A stretch of 64,000 nt of DNA, taken from Saccharothrix violaceirubra. GTDB taxonomy: Bacteria > Actinomycetota > Actinomycetes > Mycobacteriales > Pseudonocardiaceae. Numbering within the stretch: the first letter of the stretch is position 1; the number at the start of each line of letters is the position of its first letter. The stretch spans positions 7,006,001 to 7,070,000 of the forward strand of contig NZ_JACHJS010000001.1 in assembly GCF_014203755.1 (NCBI RefSeq). The letters are read 5' to 3'. Below, in pieces: positions 1 through 7,964 of the stretch. The notes beneath the pieces are model-generated. The model had not been told where the DNA came from. It did no database searches and saw only the letters and a program-made list of their open reading frames with translations. The position numbers were made by a program, and so were the translations under genes.

Positions 1-2
1 TG

Positions 3-440
3 CTGCGTCACCCCGCGCAGTGGCGACGGCTGGCCGCGGACCCCTCGTTGGTGACGGCCGCCGTGGAGGAGTGCATCCGGTACGACTCGCCGTTGCAGTT
101 GTTCGAGCGGACGGCCACCGAACGAGTGGAGATCGCGGGTCACGTGGTCGAGCCCGGGGGCAAGATCGCGGCGCTGCTCGGCGCGGCGGCCCGCGATCCG
201 GAGGTGTTCGACGAGCCGGACACGTTCGACCTGACCAGGACACCGAACCCGCACCTGGGGTTCGGGATGGGCATCCACTACTGCCTCGGTGCGCCGTTGG
301 CCCGGATCGAGGTCGAGGCGGCGTTGTCGGCGTTGGCGCGCAAGCTGCCGAGCGCGGCGTTGGCGACCGAGCCGAGGCGACGCGCGGAGTTCGTCATCCG
401 GGGGTTCGCGTCGGTACCGCTCACCGGTGGTGACGCTTAG
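3..440 (+). CDS. Cytochrome P450, C-terminal part (5' end outside window)
   Basis: This is the last 145 residues of a heme monooxygenase; the reading frame is already open at the window edge. The K-helix ExxR motif is visible as EECIR, and the heme-binding loop reads FGMGIHYCLGAPLAR, with the cysteine that ligates heme iron and the preceding HxC typical of actinobacterial P450s. The substrate cannot be told from the C-terminal part. The last 20 nt overlap the end of the convergent phosphodiesterase gene. The family assignment is firm; the role (secondary metabolism or catabolism) is unknown. Confidence 0.93.
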   Translation: MRHPAQWRRLAADPSLVTAAVEECIRYDSPLQLFERTATERVEIAGHVVEPGGKIAALLGAAARDPEVFDEPDTFDLTRTPNPHLGFGMGIHYCLGAPLARIEVEAALSALARKLPSAALATEPRRRAEFVIRGFASVPLTGGDA

Positions 441-1404
441 GCAGCGCGAACCCCTGTTCGCGCAAGACATCCCGCAACCTGTCCGGGTAATCGGTGATCA
501 GCCCGTCGATGCCGAGGTCGATCAGCCGGTGCATGACGGCGGGGTCGTCGACCGTCCAGGGGACGACCTTGAGCTTGAGCGCGTGGGCGTCGTCGACCAG
601 TGCCCGGGTGGTCATCGTGTGGACCGGGGACACGGTCGTGACGCCCAAGGTCTTCGCGGCCCTGGCCGGACTGCCGCCGAAGTCGTCGGGGTTCAGACCG
701 CCGGTCCACGGGGAGCCGGGGACGAAGAACTCGGGCTGCGTGAGGGCGACGAGCGCGAAGCGCGGGTCGGTCTGCCGCCAGAGGCGCAGGGTCGTCCAGT
801 CGAAGGACTGGATGGTGACGTTGCGCAGGAAGCCGGACTTGAGGACCTCCCGACGGGTGATCTCCACGAACTGCTCGCGGGGCGCGGTCTCGTGCGGGGC
901 GGCGGCTTCGACCTTGGTCTCGATGTTGAAGCGGATGTCGTGGGCGCGGTAGGCGCGGGCCAGGGCGAAGACCTCGGCGAGGGTGGGCATGCGGGCGCCC
1001 GGCGAGAGCTGTTGATCAGGGTATTGGGACCACCGCGTCGAACCGCAGTCCAACGTCCTGACCTGCGCAAATGTCAGGTCTTTGACATATTTGCCCCCGT
1101 AGGGGAACGCCGGGTCGCCGGGGAAGGCCGGGGCGGTGTCGAGGCACTTCGCGGGGTTGGTCTTGCGGTCGTGGGTGACCACTTCGCGGCCGTCGCGGGT
1201 GATCTGCACGTCGAGTTCGAGCGTGGTGACGCCGACTTCGAGGGCTTTGGCGAACGCGGCCAGGGTGCTTTCGACGGTCAGCCCGATGCCGCCGCGATGC
1301 GCCTGAAGATCGAATCTGAGTCGGGGATGCGCCGACGCAACGCCCGCGGCTGGTGCACAGAGTGCGAGGAGCGCGAGGACGAGGACCGCCACGAGTGCCC
1401 GCAT
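421..1404 (-). CDS. Secreted glycerophosphodiester phosphodiesterase
   Basis: This 327-aa protein hydrolyses glycerophosphodiesters to glycerol-3-phosphate and an alcohol. A signal peptide spans about residues 1-25, with an Ala-rich stretch ending near ASA, so the enzyme acts outside the membrane. The GDPD signature is present: HRG at 36-38, the metal-binding ExD (LELD) near 63-65, and the general-acid histidine in THDR near 78. The C-terminal part keeps VVPWTVDD and the DGLITDYPD motif of the barrel end. It would supply phosphate and glycerol from membrane phospholipid head groups. The gene stands alone, convergent with the P450 gene and overlapping it by 20 nt. Confidence 0.93.
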   Translation of the reverse strand: MRALVAVLVLALLALCAPAAGVASAHPRLRFDLQAHRGGIGLTVESTLAAFAKALEVGVTTLELDVQITRDGREVVTHDRKTNPAKCLDTAPAFPGDPAFPYGGKYVKDLTFAQVRTLDCGSTRWSQYPDQQLSPGARMPTLAEVFALARAYRAHDIRFNIETKVEAAAPHETAPREQFVEITRREVLKSGFLRNVTIQSFDWTTLRLWRQTDPRFALVALTQPEFFVPGSPWTGGLNPDDFGGSPARAAKTLGVTTVSPVHTMTTRALVDDAHALKLKVVPWTVDDPAVMHRLIDLGIDGLITDYPDRLRDVLREQGFALPKRHHR

Positions 1405-1428
1405 GAGGACACCGTGGCAGTCCTGCGC

Positions 1429-1638
1429 TCAGCTTCCCAACCGCTCCAGGAAGAACGCCCACTGAACAGCGGGGAACGCCAGCGGGGTGCCCTGCGGGTT
1501 CTTGGAGTCCCGCACCGCCACCACCGGGCCGACAGGGGCAACTTCGACGCAGTTGGCGTTGGTTCCCCCCGTGCTACGGCTGCTCTTCCGCCACTCGGCA
1601 CCGCTCAGATCAACAGAAGGCACGTCCTCACCTCTCAC
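1429..1638 (-). CDS. DUF397 domain protein
   Basis: This 69-aa protein is a single DUF397 domain: the opening W-R-K-S-S-R-S, the central NCVEVA, and the VAVRDSKNP core near the middle are all diagnostic. DUF397 proteins are abundant in actinomycetes and are typically encoded next to an XRE regulator with a DUF5753 domain, as in the WhiJ-type systems of Streptomyces. Here the start overlaps the stop of that partner by 4 nt, so the two are translationally coupled. The biochemical role of DUF397 is not established; antagonism or modulation of the regulator is the usual proposal. Confidence 0.9.
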   Translation of the reverse strand: MRGEDVPSVDLSGAEWRKSSRSTGGTNANCVEVAPVGPVVAVRDSKNPQGTPLAFPAVQWAFFLERLGS

Positions 1639-2441
1639 TCGAACTCCTCGATCCGCACCGCCTGCGCGGCAAGGTGCTCGAATGTCAGCCTAGCTTCATC
1701 CAGTTGCGGCCCCTCCTCAATATGGATCGCCCCGAACCGGTGCTCTATGTAGAGAACCGGCAGCTCCTCCGCCTCCGAAAACTCAAGCAGGGTGAAGCTC
1801 CCCATCATGCCGAAGTGGGCGCCTTGCCCGTCCGCCAGAACTTTGATCTCCACATTGGGCAGCCTGGCAGCCTCATGCAGGTGAGCCAATTGCTCACGCA
1901 TGACCGACTCCCCACCGACCATTTTTCGCAGCGCACTCTCATCGAGCAGGGCGACGAGGCGAAGCGGATCGTCGGCGTCGTACAATCTCCGCTGCCTGAT
2001 CTTGCGCACCCGGACATCATTCTCTATCAGCGACCTCGACTGCCCCACGCTATGCGCCTCGAAGACTGCCCTCATGTAATCTTCGGTCTGAAGAAGCCCA
2101 GGTATCAGCAGCAATGACATGTCGTGGACCGCACACGCCTCGGTTTCGACATCGATGTAGCCCTGATCCCCGATCCCGTACATCGTCCACCAGCCGTTTT
2201 CACGCGCTCTACGCACCTGCTCGATGAGTTCTGGGTCGTAGACGTCATAAAGATCCATCATCGACTTGACCAGATGGACGCTGACCCGTGTCTCCCCCTT
2301 CTCAGTCCGATGCAGCGAGCTGCGCGACATGTCCAAAGCTTTGGCGGCGGCGTCCAGGGTGAGGCGGGAGTCGTTGCGCATACGCGCCAACTTCTTCCCC
2401 AGCCTGCGCCGGCGGAACGGCGGACGGTTTACCACCGGCAC
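1635..2441 (-). CDS. XRE-family regulator with DUF5753 domain
   Basis: This 268-aa DNA-binding protein has a helix-turn-helix at about residues 14-70 (LGKKLARMRNDSRLTLDAAA ... MSRSSLHRTEKGE). It is followed by a DUF5753 region that includes the characteristic LLIPGLLQTEDYMRAV stretch and ends in a VYIEHRFGA-type segment. Proteins of this architecture control development and secondary metabolism in Streptomyces, usually with a DUF397 partner, which here follows with a 4-nt overlap. The gene is divergent from a 91-aa protein gene, and the 85-bp gap holds a palindrome (2465-2479) that could be its operator. Its ligand is unknown. Confidence 0.92.
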   Translation of the reverse strand: MPVVNRPPFRRRRLGKKLARMRNDSRLTLDAAAKALDMSRSSLHRTEKGETRVSVHLVKSMMDLYDVYDPELIEQVRRARENGWWTMYGIGDQGYIDVETEACAVHDMSLLLIPGLLQTEDYMRAVFEAHSVGQSRSLIENDVRVRKIRQRRLYDADDPLRLVALLDESALRKMVGGESVMREQLAHLHEAARLPNVEIKVLADGQGAHFGMMGSFTLLEFSEAEELPVLYIEHRFGAIHIEEGPQLDEARLTFEHLAAQAVRIEEFE

Positions 2442-2464
2442 ATGATCTCATCGGGAACAACGCA

Positions 2465-2479
2465 AGTGGGATTCCCACT
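2465..2479. promoter_or_regulatory. Perfect palindrome in divergent promoter region (candidate operator)
   Basis: AGTGGGA-T-TCCCACT is a perfect inverted repeat with 7-bp arms around one central base. It lies between the XRE-DUF5753 gene and the divergent 91-aa gene. A further TCCCAC half site occurs at 2504-2509. A CATAGT box at 2513-2518 sits 8 nt before the ATG at 2527. Position and symmetry suggest an operator for the adjacent XRE regulator; binding is inferred. Confidence 0.5.
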
Positions 2480-2526
2480 CTTGATCCTGCACAGGCCCGG
2501 TTGTCCCACCGTCATAGTGGTCCGCC

Positions 2527-2802
2527 ATGGATGCGAGCTTGTTCAGTCTGGTCTCCGAGGACGCCCCCTCACTCGTCTTCGCCTGGGGCATGGAGATCAT
2601 CGACGAGGACGGAACCAAGGCCATCATCTACCGCCCCGCCACCCGGACGGAACGGTCGCTGATCGGCAAGCACGATTCGGCCGAAGCCGCCCTGCGCCGG
2701 TGGCGCAGGCACTTTCCGCTCAAGCTCGTCTGGGACTACGAGGACGTCGACCTCCCGGACGAAGCCGACGAATCCGAAGAATCCTCGGAAACCGCGTTGT
2801 AA
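2527..2802 (+). CDS. Small acidic hypothetical protein (91 aa)
   Basis: I do not recognise a family. The 91-aa protein has a compact alpha/beta-looking core (FAWGMEIIDEDGTKAIIYR, then a helix EAALRRWRRHF) and a strongly acidic tail (DLPDEADESEESSETAL). It has no signal peptide or membrane segment. It is the first gene of a rightward run with the Ser/Thr kinase-like gene 58 bp downstream, divergent from an XRE/DUF397 pair that may control it. The core could be a small regulatory or tag domain; the acidic serine-rich tail could be a substrate of the neighbouring kinase. Both ideas are inference. Confidence 0.75.
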   Translation: MDASLFSLVSEDAPSLVFAWGMEIIDEDGTKAIIYRPATRTERSLIGKHDSAEAALRRWRRHFPLKLVWDYEDVDLPDEADESEESSETAL

Positions 2803-2860
2803 CGATCATCGGCAGGCCCTCGATCCCCAGACAGCTCAGGCGTCGAGGGGAGTCGATACC

Positions 2861-3694
2861 GTGCCGATCGGATATCCCGACACCGTTTTCCGCTACGAAC
2901 CCCTGTCCGACCGACCGGTCGGCCGGGGCGGCTGCGGGAACATCTGGAAAGCGCGCGACATCCTCCTGGACCGCACGGTCGCGCTGAAGACGGTCAACGA
3001 ACAACTGCTCTGGCACGACGACGAGCGGGCGCGGCGCACGTTCCTCAAGGAGGCGACGGCGGGCGCCCGCCTCGCCCAATCGTCCCGACACGTCGTCCCC
3101 GTCACCGACCTGGGCATCGCGGACGGCATTCCCTACTTCGTCATGCCGTGGATCGACAACGGCACGGACCCGCCCGACCTGGGCGGACAGATCGGCCGGA
3201 TGTCCGTCGGCCGCGCGCGGGCCGTGCTCGCCCAGATCACCGAAGCCGTCGCGGTCGCACATCGGAACGGCATCGTGCACAGCGACATCGCGCCGTGGAA
3301 CATCGTCCACACCAAAGCGGAGAACCTGTACCAGCTCACCGACTTCGGCCTGCTCAAGATCGTCGAGAACCAACTCCTCTCCGTCGGGTCCGGCAGCCTC
3401 CTGCGCGGCGGCAGACAGGACTTCCAGCCGCCCGAGGTGCGCGCGGACATCGCCGCAGTGGACTACTCGTCGGACGTCTACGCCCTGGCCGTCACGTTCC
3501 GCGTCCTCATCGAGGGCGACTCCTGCCTGCGCACCAAGGGCGGCAGCCCGTTCCCGACGCCCGGCGTCATCCGGGTACGCCACGAACAACGCGACGCCCC
3601 CGACCGCGTGCGCCAACTGCTCGTCCGCTTCGTCGACGAACACGAACGGACCGACACAGTCGACGACTTCACCGAGCTGCTCAGGAGAATCTGA
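2861..3694 (+). CDS. Atypical Ser/Thr protein kinase, soluble, HSD catalytic loop
   Basis: This 277-aa protein is essentially one protein kinase domain with no membrane segment or sensor domain. Visible are the glycine loop GRGGCG (21-26), the VAIK-type lysine in VALKTVN (K43), the catalytic loop HSDIAPWN (H140, D142) and DFG (D161). Two departures stand out: the HRD arginine is serine, and the usual Lys two residues after the catalytic Asp is alanine (DIAPWN instead of DLKPxN). The second is reminiscent of small-molecule-kinase-like loops. Activity is therefore plausible but may differ from PknB-type kinases. It begins with GTG. The barrel-like gene follows after 17 bp, suggesting a shared role. 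Confidence 0.85.
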   Translation: MPIGYPDTVFRYEPLSDRPVGRGGCGNIWKARDILLDRTVALKTVNEQLLWHDDERARRTFLKEATAGARLAQSSRHVVPVTDLGIADGIPYFVMPWIDNGTDPPDLGGQIGRMSVGRARAVLAQITEAVAVAHRNGIVHSDIAPWNIVHTKAENLYQLTDFGLLKIVENQLLSVGSGSLLRGGRQDFQPPEVRADIAAVDYSSDVYALAVTFRVLIEGDSCLRTKGGSPFPTPGVIRVRHEQRDAPDRVRQLLVRFVDEHERTDTVDDFTELLRRI

Positions 3695-3711
3695 CCAGGA
3701 AGGACGCCGCG

Positions 3712-4992
3712 ATGACCACCCGCGCGATCTGCCACATCCCGTCCGGCGAAATGCTCCGACTCCAACCGGTAAGCCACTGGCTCGGCCGCTTCTCGGAGTT
3801 CGCCCGACGCAGCGCGACCGAGATCGTCCTCCCCGCGGTCGGGTTCCAGGGCCCGCTGTTCCAGTCCGAGGTGCACAGCGTCCCGGCCGCCTACCGGGGC
3901 ACGAACCACCTGACGAAGTGGGTGCGTGACTCCCGGGAGTCCCTCGGCGAGGGCGGCGTCGTGTGGGCCAACGTCATCATCGACGGCGAGTTCCTCAGGA
4001 ACGAACTGATCTGGCAACGCAACCAGTACGGAGCCCCGCTGGCCCAGGTGTGCATCCAGCACCCCGTCGCACAGGCCACCTTCCGCAAGATGATCTCCGA
4101 GGTCATCGCCCTGGGTGTGGACGGAATCGTCGTCGACGTGACCGACGCGTACCCCAACTCGGGATCAGCCGACTACTCGGGCATCAGCGCGCATTGTTTC
4201 TGCGACTACTGCATGGATGCCCTGGCCCTCAAGGGATTCCACGAGCCCAAGCGCGCGTTCATCGGAGACGACTCGTTCATCCGCCTCGGCCTGCGCCTGG
4301 ACGACGACGGTGCCGCGCACATCGACCCCCCGCAGAGTTGGATCGACGAGAGGGATACCGACTCGCTGATCGCGTATGCGCTCGCGCGCCGGTTCGTCAC
4401 GGGAGAACCTGCCGCTCACCAGGCGGATGCCTTACGGATGTACTCGTACCTCGCCGCTCGTGTGGCGGTGACCGCGGAGGCAGTGCGCTCACTGCTCCTG
4501 CCATGCCGCGAGGAGAACATCCGTACTGCCGTGGTCATGGGGACCGCCGCGTGCGACTGGAGCCAGATGGTCACGCTCCCAGCCATGGACACGGCCAAGG
4601 CAGCCGACGAGTACTGGCTTCCGGATGCGCCGGACCGTGATCACTCACCCGGTGAGTGGCGGGCCGTGCAGTTCCTGGCCGGCCGGTCGACGTACTACTT
4701 CAACCTGTTCTTCCAGCGGGTGGAGGACGTACAGGATCGGATGTCCACTCTCGGGGTCGACACGTTCATCCGGCGGTTGGAAGCGGCCTCCAAACGACTC
4801 CAGGCGAACCGACTGTCGTCGGGGGCGGCGTTCACCGCGTCGCTGCTGAACCAGTTCGAGGGCTTCGTCGGCATCCCGCTGGGCCGGCAGGACCGCCTCG
4901 AACTGGTCGGACGCCTGACCCGCGAGATGACCGACGTGGCCCCGCATCATGAAGCGCTCACCAGGTTCCGGAACACCGAACCGCCTCATTAG
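3712..4992 (+). CDS. Putative glycosidase-like barrel protein with CxC..C motif
   Basis: This is a 426-aa protein starting at ATG 3712, 17 bp after the kinase-like gene and probably in its operon. The order of segments resembles a TIM-barrel glycoside-hydrolase-like family: an early VLPAVGF strand, a central GVDGIVVDVTD strand, then HCFCDYC (C162, C164, C167), a cysteine cluster seen in several uncharacterised glycosidase-like groups. An NLFFQRVEDVQDRM segment follows. There is no signal peptide, so it appears cytosolic. I cannot assign a substrate. Fold assignment is inference from motif order. Confidence 0.75.
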   Translation: MTTRAICHIPSGEMLRLQPVSHWLGRFSEFARRSATEIVLPAVGFQGPLFQSEVHSVPAAYRGTNHLTKWVRDSRESLGEGGVVWANVIIDGEFLRNELIWQRNQYGAPLAQVCIQHPVAQATFRKMISEVIALGVDGIVVDVTDAYPNSGSADYSGISAHCFCDYCMDALALKGFHEPKRAFIGDDSFIRLGLRLDDDGAAHIDPPQSWIDERDTDSLIAYALARRFVTGEPAAHQADALRMYSYLAARVAVTAEAVRSLLLPCREENIRTAVVMGTAACDWSQMVTLPAMDTAKAADEYWLPDAPDRDHSPGEWRAVQFLAGRSTYYFNLFFQRVEDVQDRMSTLGVDTFIRRLEAASKRLQANRLSSGAAFTASLLNQFEGFVGIPLGRQDRLELVGRLTREMTDVAPHHEALTRFRNTEPPH

Positions 4993-5014
4993 CCCGCGCC
5001 TGGCCGGGCGGCGG

Positions 5015-5917
5015 TCAGCGGGGTGAGCCTGAGGCGCGGATGGTGCGCAGGTCGGGTGTGGGGGCGTTCTTCACTTCGATCACGCGCATCCGTCTCAGCG
5101 ATGCGGCGTCGATGGGGAGCAGGAGGCCGGTGATCCGGCGGACCAGCACGCCCGTCGTGATCGCCACCGCCGCTGCCAGCAGGTCCGACACCGCGTGGAG
5201 CAGCACGCCGTCGGCCAACGCCTGGGTGCCGGACCTGAACGACCACGCGACCGTGACCACAAGGAACAACGCCGAGAACACCCACAGGCCCCACCACCAG
5301 CGGATCAGGCGTGATGGTCGCGGGCGGGAGGTGGCCGGTTGTCGCAGGGCGGCGTGTTCCAGCTCGGCCGCCACCGAGCCCGGGATGATCAGGTTCAGAC
5401 CCGGGACGAGCAGGCCCAGCAGGACCGCGCGGCCCGACCTCGACGGGCCGTAGCCCGCCGCCGCGGCGGCGGCCTCGCGGGCGCGGCGCAGCCAGACCAG
5501 GGTGAACAGGAGGGCGATCGCACCCGTCACGGTGGTCACCACCGACGCCGAGTAGACCATCGCGTCCGACACGCCGACCGTGTTCGCCGACAACGCGCCG
5601 TGCCGGCTGAGCAGCAACAACACGTACCGCCAGATCTCCGCGCCGGCCGCCCACAGCGCCGTCACGCCGACCAGGCCGAGCACGTGCGACGCCGTCCGGC
5701 CCAGGGAACGGACGCGGTCGACCGTCGCGCGCGGCTTGCTCTCGGTCAGCGCGACCGACGTCGGCCAGCGCCACGCCAGCAGCGGGAACCCCCACCGCGG
5801 CGGCACCGGGTACGACGGCGGACCGGCGTAGGGCACGCGCGGCGCGGGGAACCGCCGGGGCGGGTACGCCCCGGGCGGTGGCGTCGCCACCCAGTCCACG
5901 CGCAGCGGCGGCATCAC
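5015..5917 (-). CDS. DUF4328 family membrane protein
   Basis: This is a 300-aa integral membrane protein with a proline/tyrosine-rich cytosolic N-terminus (about residues 1-60). Four to five hydrophobic helices follow, including ALWAAGAEIWRYVLLLL, VYSASVVTTVTGAIALLFT and FSALFLVVTVAWSF. The helix/loop pattern WLRRAREAA ... VPGLNLIIPG ... WWWGLW is that of the DUF4328 family of actinobacteria, which has no known function. It could start at GTG 5917 or the next codon (ATG 5914). It follows the rhodanese gene by one base and probably shares its transcript. Confidence 0.85.
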   Translation of the reverse strand: MMPPLRVDWVATPPPGAYPPRRFPAPRVPYAGPPSYPVPPRWGFPLLAWRWPTSVALTESKPRATVDRVRSLGRTASHVLGLVGVTALWAAGAEIWRYVLLLLSRHGALSANTVGVSDAMVYSASVVTTVTGAIALLFTLVWLRRAREAAAAAAGYGPSRSGRAVLLGLLVPGLNLIIPGSVAAELEHAALRQPATSRPRPSRLIRWWWGLWVFSALFLVVTVAWSFRSGTQALADGVLLHAVSDLLAAAVAITTGVLVRRITGLLLPIDAASLRRMRVIEVKNAPTPDLRTIRASGSPR

Positions 5918-5918
5918 G

Positions 5919-6257
5919 TCAGATGACCTCGGGTTCCGCTCCGGCGACCTCGCCGACCAGCGGCCGGCCGGACGACGCCCACACCTGCATGCCGCCCTCG
6001 ACGTTGACGGCCTCCCAGCCGTTGGCGTTGAGGTACTGCGTGACCCTGGCCGACCGGCCGCCCATCCGGCACACGACGTACAGCTCGCTGTCGGCGGGCA
6101 GGTCGTCCAGGCGGCCGGCGAGTTCGCTCATCGGGATGTGCAGGGCGCCCGGTGCGTGGCCGGCGGTCCACTCGTCGGCCTCGCGGACGTCGAGCAGCAC
6201 CTTGCCGGCCGGCAGGTCCACGGGGACTTCCGACACCTCAACGCTGGGAACGGTCAC
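5919..6257 (-). CDS. Rhodanese-like sulfurtransferase
   Basis: This 112-aa protein is a single rhodanese domain: DVREADEW near 24-30, then the active-site loop CRMGGRS with nucleophilic Cys63, and the closing motif NANGWEAVNVEGGMQVW. Such stand-alone domains carry persulfide sulfur for thiamine, tRNA or sulfide metabolism, or act as phosphatase-like binding modules. The one-residue-longer loop (C-R-M-G-G-R-S) is common in actinobacterial single-domain members. It is followed directly by the DUF4328 gene. The upstream 120 bp holds three DnaA boxes. Confidence 0.93.
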   Translation of the reverse strand: MTVPSVEVSEVPVDLPAGKVLLDVREADEWTAGHAPGALHIPMSELAGRLDDLPADSELYVVCRMGGRSARVTQYLNANGWEAVNVEGGMQVWASSGRPLVGEVAGAEPEVI

Positions 6258-6308
6258 GTGGCAATGCTGCCATGCGGGGGTGTTTCTTCGGCATCAAGGC
6301 GTCCAGGC

Positions 6309-6358
6309 TGTGGACAACTCGGGGGGCTGTGGACAAGTCGGGGGAGCCCTGTGGACAA
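6309..6358. promoter_or_regulatory. Cluster of three perfect DnaA boxes
   Basis: The 9-mer TGTGGACAA, the reverse complement of the actinobacterial DnaA box TTGTCCACA, occurs at 6309-6317, 6328-6336 and 6350-6358. All three have the same orientation, with start-to-start spacings of 19 and 22 bp. I saw no other perfect copy in the rest of the window. The cluster lies between the rhodanese gene start and the symporter gene end. The third box sits in the loop of a hairpin (6340-6367). A DnaA-binding or titration site is inferred. Confidence 0.7.
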
Positions 6359-6367
6359 AGCTCCCCC
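6340..6367 (-). terminator. Hairpin downstream of symporter operon
   Basis: GGGGGAGC (6340-6347) and GCTCCCCC (6360-6367) form a perfect 8-bp stem with a 12-nt loop. It lies just beyond the stop codon of the leftward symporter gene, so it can serve as its terminator. There is no U tract, as is usual in actinobacteria. The loop contains a DnaA box. Confidence 0.55.
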
Positions 6368-6377
6368 GACCAGGTGA

Positions 6378-7964
6378 TCAGTGGTGGACGGCCTTCTCCG
6401 CACCGGTGCCGGTGAGGGCCCGGACCTCCATCTCCGCGTACTTGTCCGCGTTCCGCTCCTTCGACAGCACCGTGCCCAGGTAGCCCAGCACGAACGCCAC
6501 CGGGATGGACACGATGCCCGGGTTGGACAGCGGGAACAGGTCGAAGTCCGCCGACGGGAACATCGCCTTCGGCTGACCCGACACCGCCGGCGACAGGACG
6601 ATCAGCACGATCGCCACGGTCAGGCCGCCGTAGATGCTCCACAGCGCGCCGCTGGTGTTGAACCGCTTCCAGAACAGCGAGTACAGAATCGTCGGCAGGT
6701 TCGCCGACGCCGCCACCGCGAACGCCAACGCGACCAGGAACGCCACGTTCTGCCCGTTCGCCGCGATGCCGCCGAGGATCGACACGATGCCGATCACCAC
6801 GGCCGTGATCCGGGCGACCTTGACCTCGGCGGCCCGGCCCTCGGCCGCGCCCTTCTTGATGATGTTCACGTAGATGTCGTGCGCGAACGACGCCGACGCG
6901 GTGATCGTCAGACCCGCGACGACCGCCAGGATCGTGGCGAACGCGACGGCCGCGATCAGGCCCAGCAGCAGCGGCCCGCCGAGCGCCTCGGCCAACAGGG
7001 GGGCGGCCGAGTTCACTCCACCGGGTGCACCGGTGATCTTGGCAGGACCCACGAGCGCCGCGGCGCCGTAGCCCAGGACCAGCGTGAACAGGTAGAAGAT
7101 ACCGATCAGCCAGATCGCCCACACGACCGAACGGCGGGCTTCCTTCGCGGTCGGCACCGTGTAGAAGCGCATCAGGATGTGCGGCAGGCCGGCCGTGCCG
7201 AGCACGAGTGCCAGCCCCAGCGACAGGAAGTCGAGCTTGGTCGTCGCGGTGGCGCCGTACTGGAGCCCCGGCCCGAGCAGCTTCTCCCCCGCCTTGGGCG
7301 CGTTCTCCACGGCGGCACCCAGCAGACCGGACAGGTTGAAGCCGAACTTGCCCAGCACCCAGAGCGTCATGATCCCCGCGCCGACGATCAGCAGCGCGGC
7401 CTTGATGATCTGCACCCAGGTGGTGCCCTTCATGCCGCCGATCAGCACGTACGCGATCATCAACGCGCCGACGACGGCGATCACCACGGCCTGGCCGGCC
7501 TTGTCCGTCACGCCGAGCAGCAGCGCGACCAGGCCTCCCGCGCCCGCCATCTGCGCCAGCAGGTAGAAGAAGGACACGACCATGGTCGACGTCGCCGCCG
7601 CCGCACGGACCGGCCGCTGCCGCATCCGGAAGCTCAGGACGTCGCCCATCGTGTACTTGCCGGTGTTTCTCAGCAGCTCCGCGACCAGCAGCAACGCCAC
7701 CAGCCACGCGACCAGGAAGCCGATCGAGTACAGGAAGCCGTCGTAGCCGTTGACCGCGATCGCGCCCGCGATGCCCAGGAACGACGCGGCGGACAGGTAG
7801 TCGCCCGCGATCGCGATGCCGTTCTGCGGACCGGTGAACGCGTGCCCGGCGGCCAGGTAGTCGGCGGCCGTCTTGTTGTTGCGGCTGGCCCGGATCACCA
7901 CGACCAGCGTGGCGACCACGAAGATCGCGAAGATGCCGATGTTGAGCAGGGCTTTGTCGTTCAC
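6378..7964 (-). CDS. Sodium/solute symporter, acetate/monocarboxylate type (ActP/MctC-like)
   Basis: This 528-aa protein has about 13 hydrophobic helices and belongs to the sodium:solute symporter family. The N-terminal AADYLAAG followed by GIAIAGDYLSAASFLGI is the signature of the acetate permease ActP and of MctC, the pyruvate/acetate/propionate carrier of Corynebacterium. GTAGLPHILMRFYTVP, near the middle, is also typical. It starts at ATG 7964, overlapping the stop of the DUF485 gene by 4 nt, the standard DUF485-symporter pair. It would import short-chain monocarboxylates with Na+ or H+. The exact substrate is inferred from the family. Confidence 0.92.
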   Translation of the reverse strand: MNDKALLNIGIFAIFVVATLVVVIRASRNNKTAADYLAAGHAFTGPQNGIAIAGDYLSAASFLGIAGAIAVNGYDGFLYSIGFLVAWLVALLLVAELLRNTGKYTMGDVLSFRMRQRPVRAAAATSTMVVSFFYLLAQMAGAGGLVALLLGVTDKAGQAVVIAVVGALMIAYVLIGGMKGTTWVQIIKAALLIVGAGIMTLWVLGKFGFNLSGLLGAAVENAPKAGEKLLGPGLQYGATATTKLDFLSLGLALVLGTAGLPHILMRFYTVPTAKEARRSVVWAIWLIGIFYLFTLVLGYGAAALVGPAKITGAPGGVNSAAPLLAEALGGPLLLGLIAAVAFATILAVVAGLTITASASFAHDIYVNIIKKGAAEGRAAEVKVARITAVVIGIVSILGGIAANGQNVAFLVALAFAVAASANLPTILYSLFWKRFNTSGALWSIYGGLTVAIVLIVLSPAVSGQPKAMFPSADFDLFPLSNPGIVSIPVAFVLGYLGTVLSKERNADKYAEMEVRALTGTGAEKAVHH

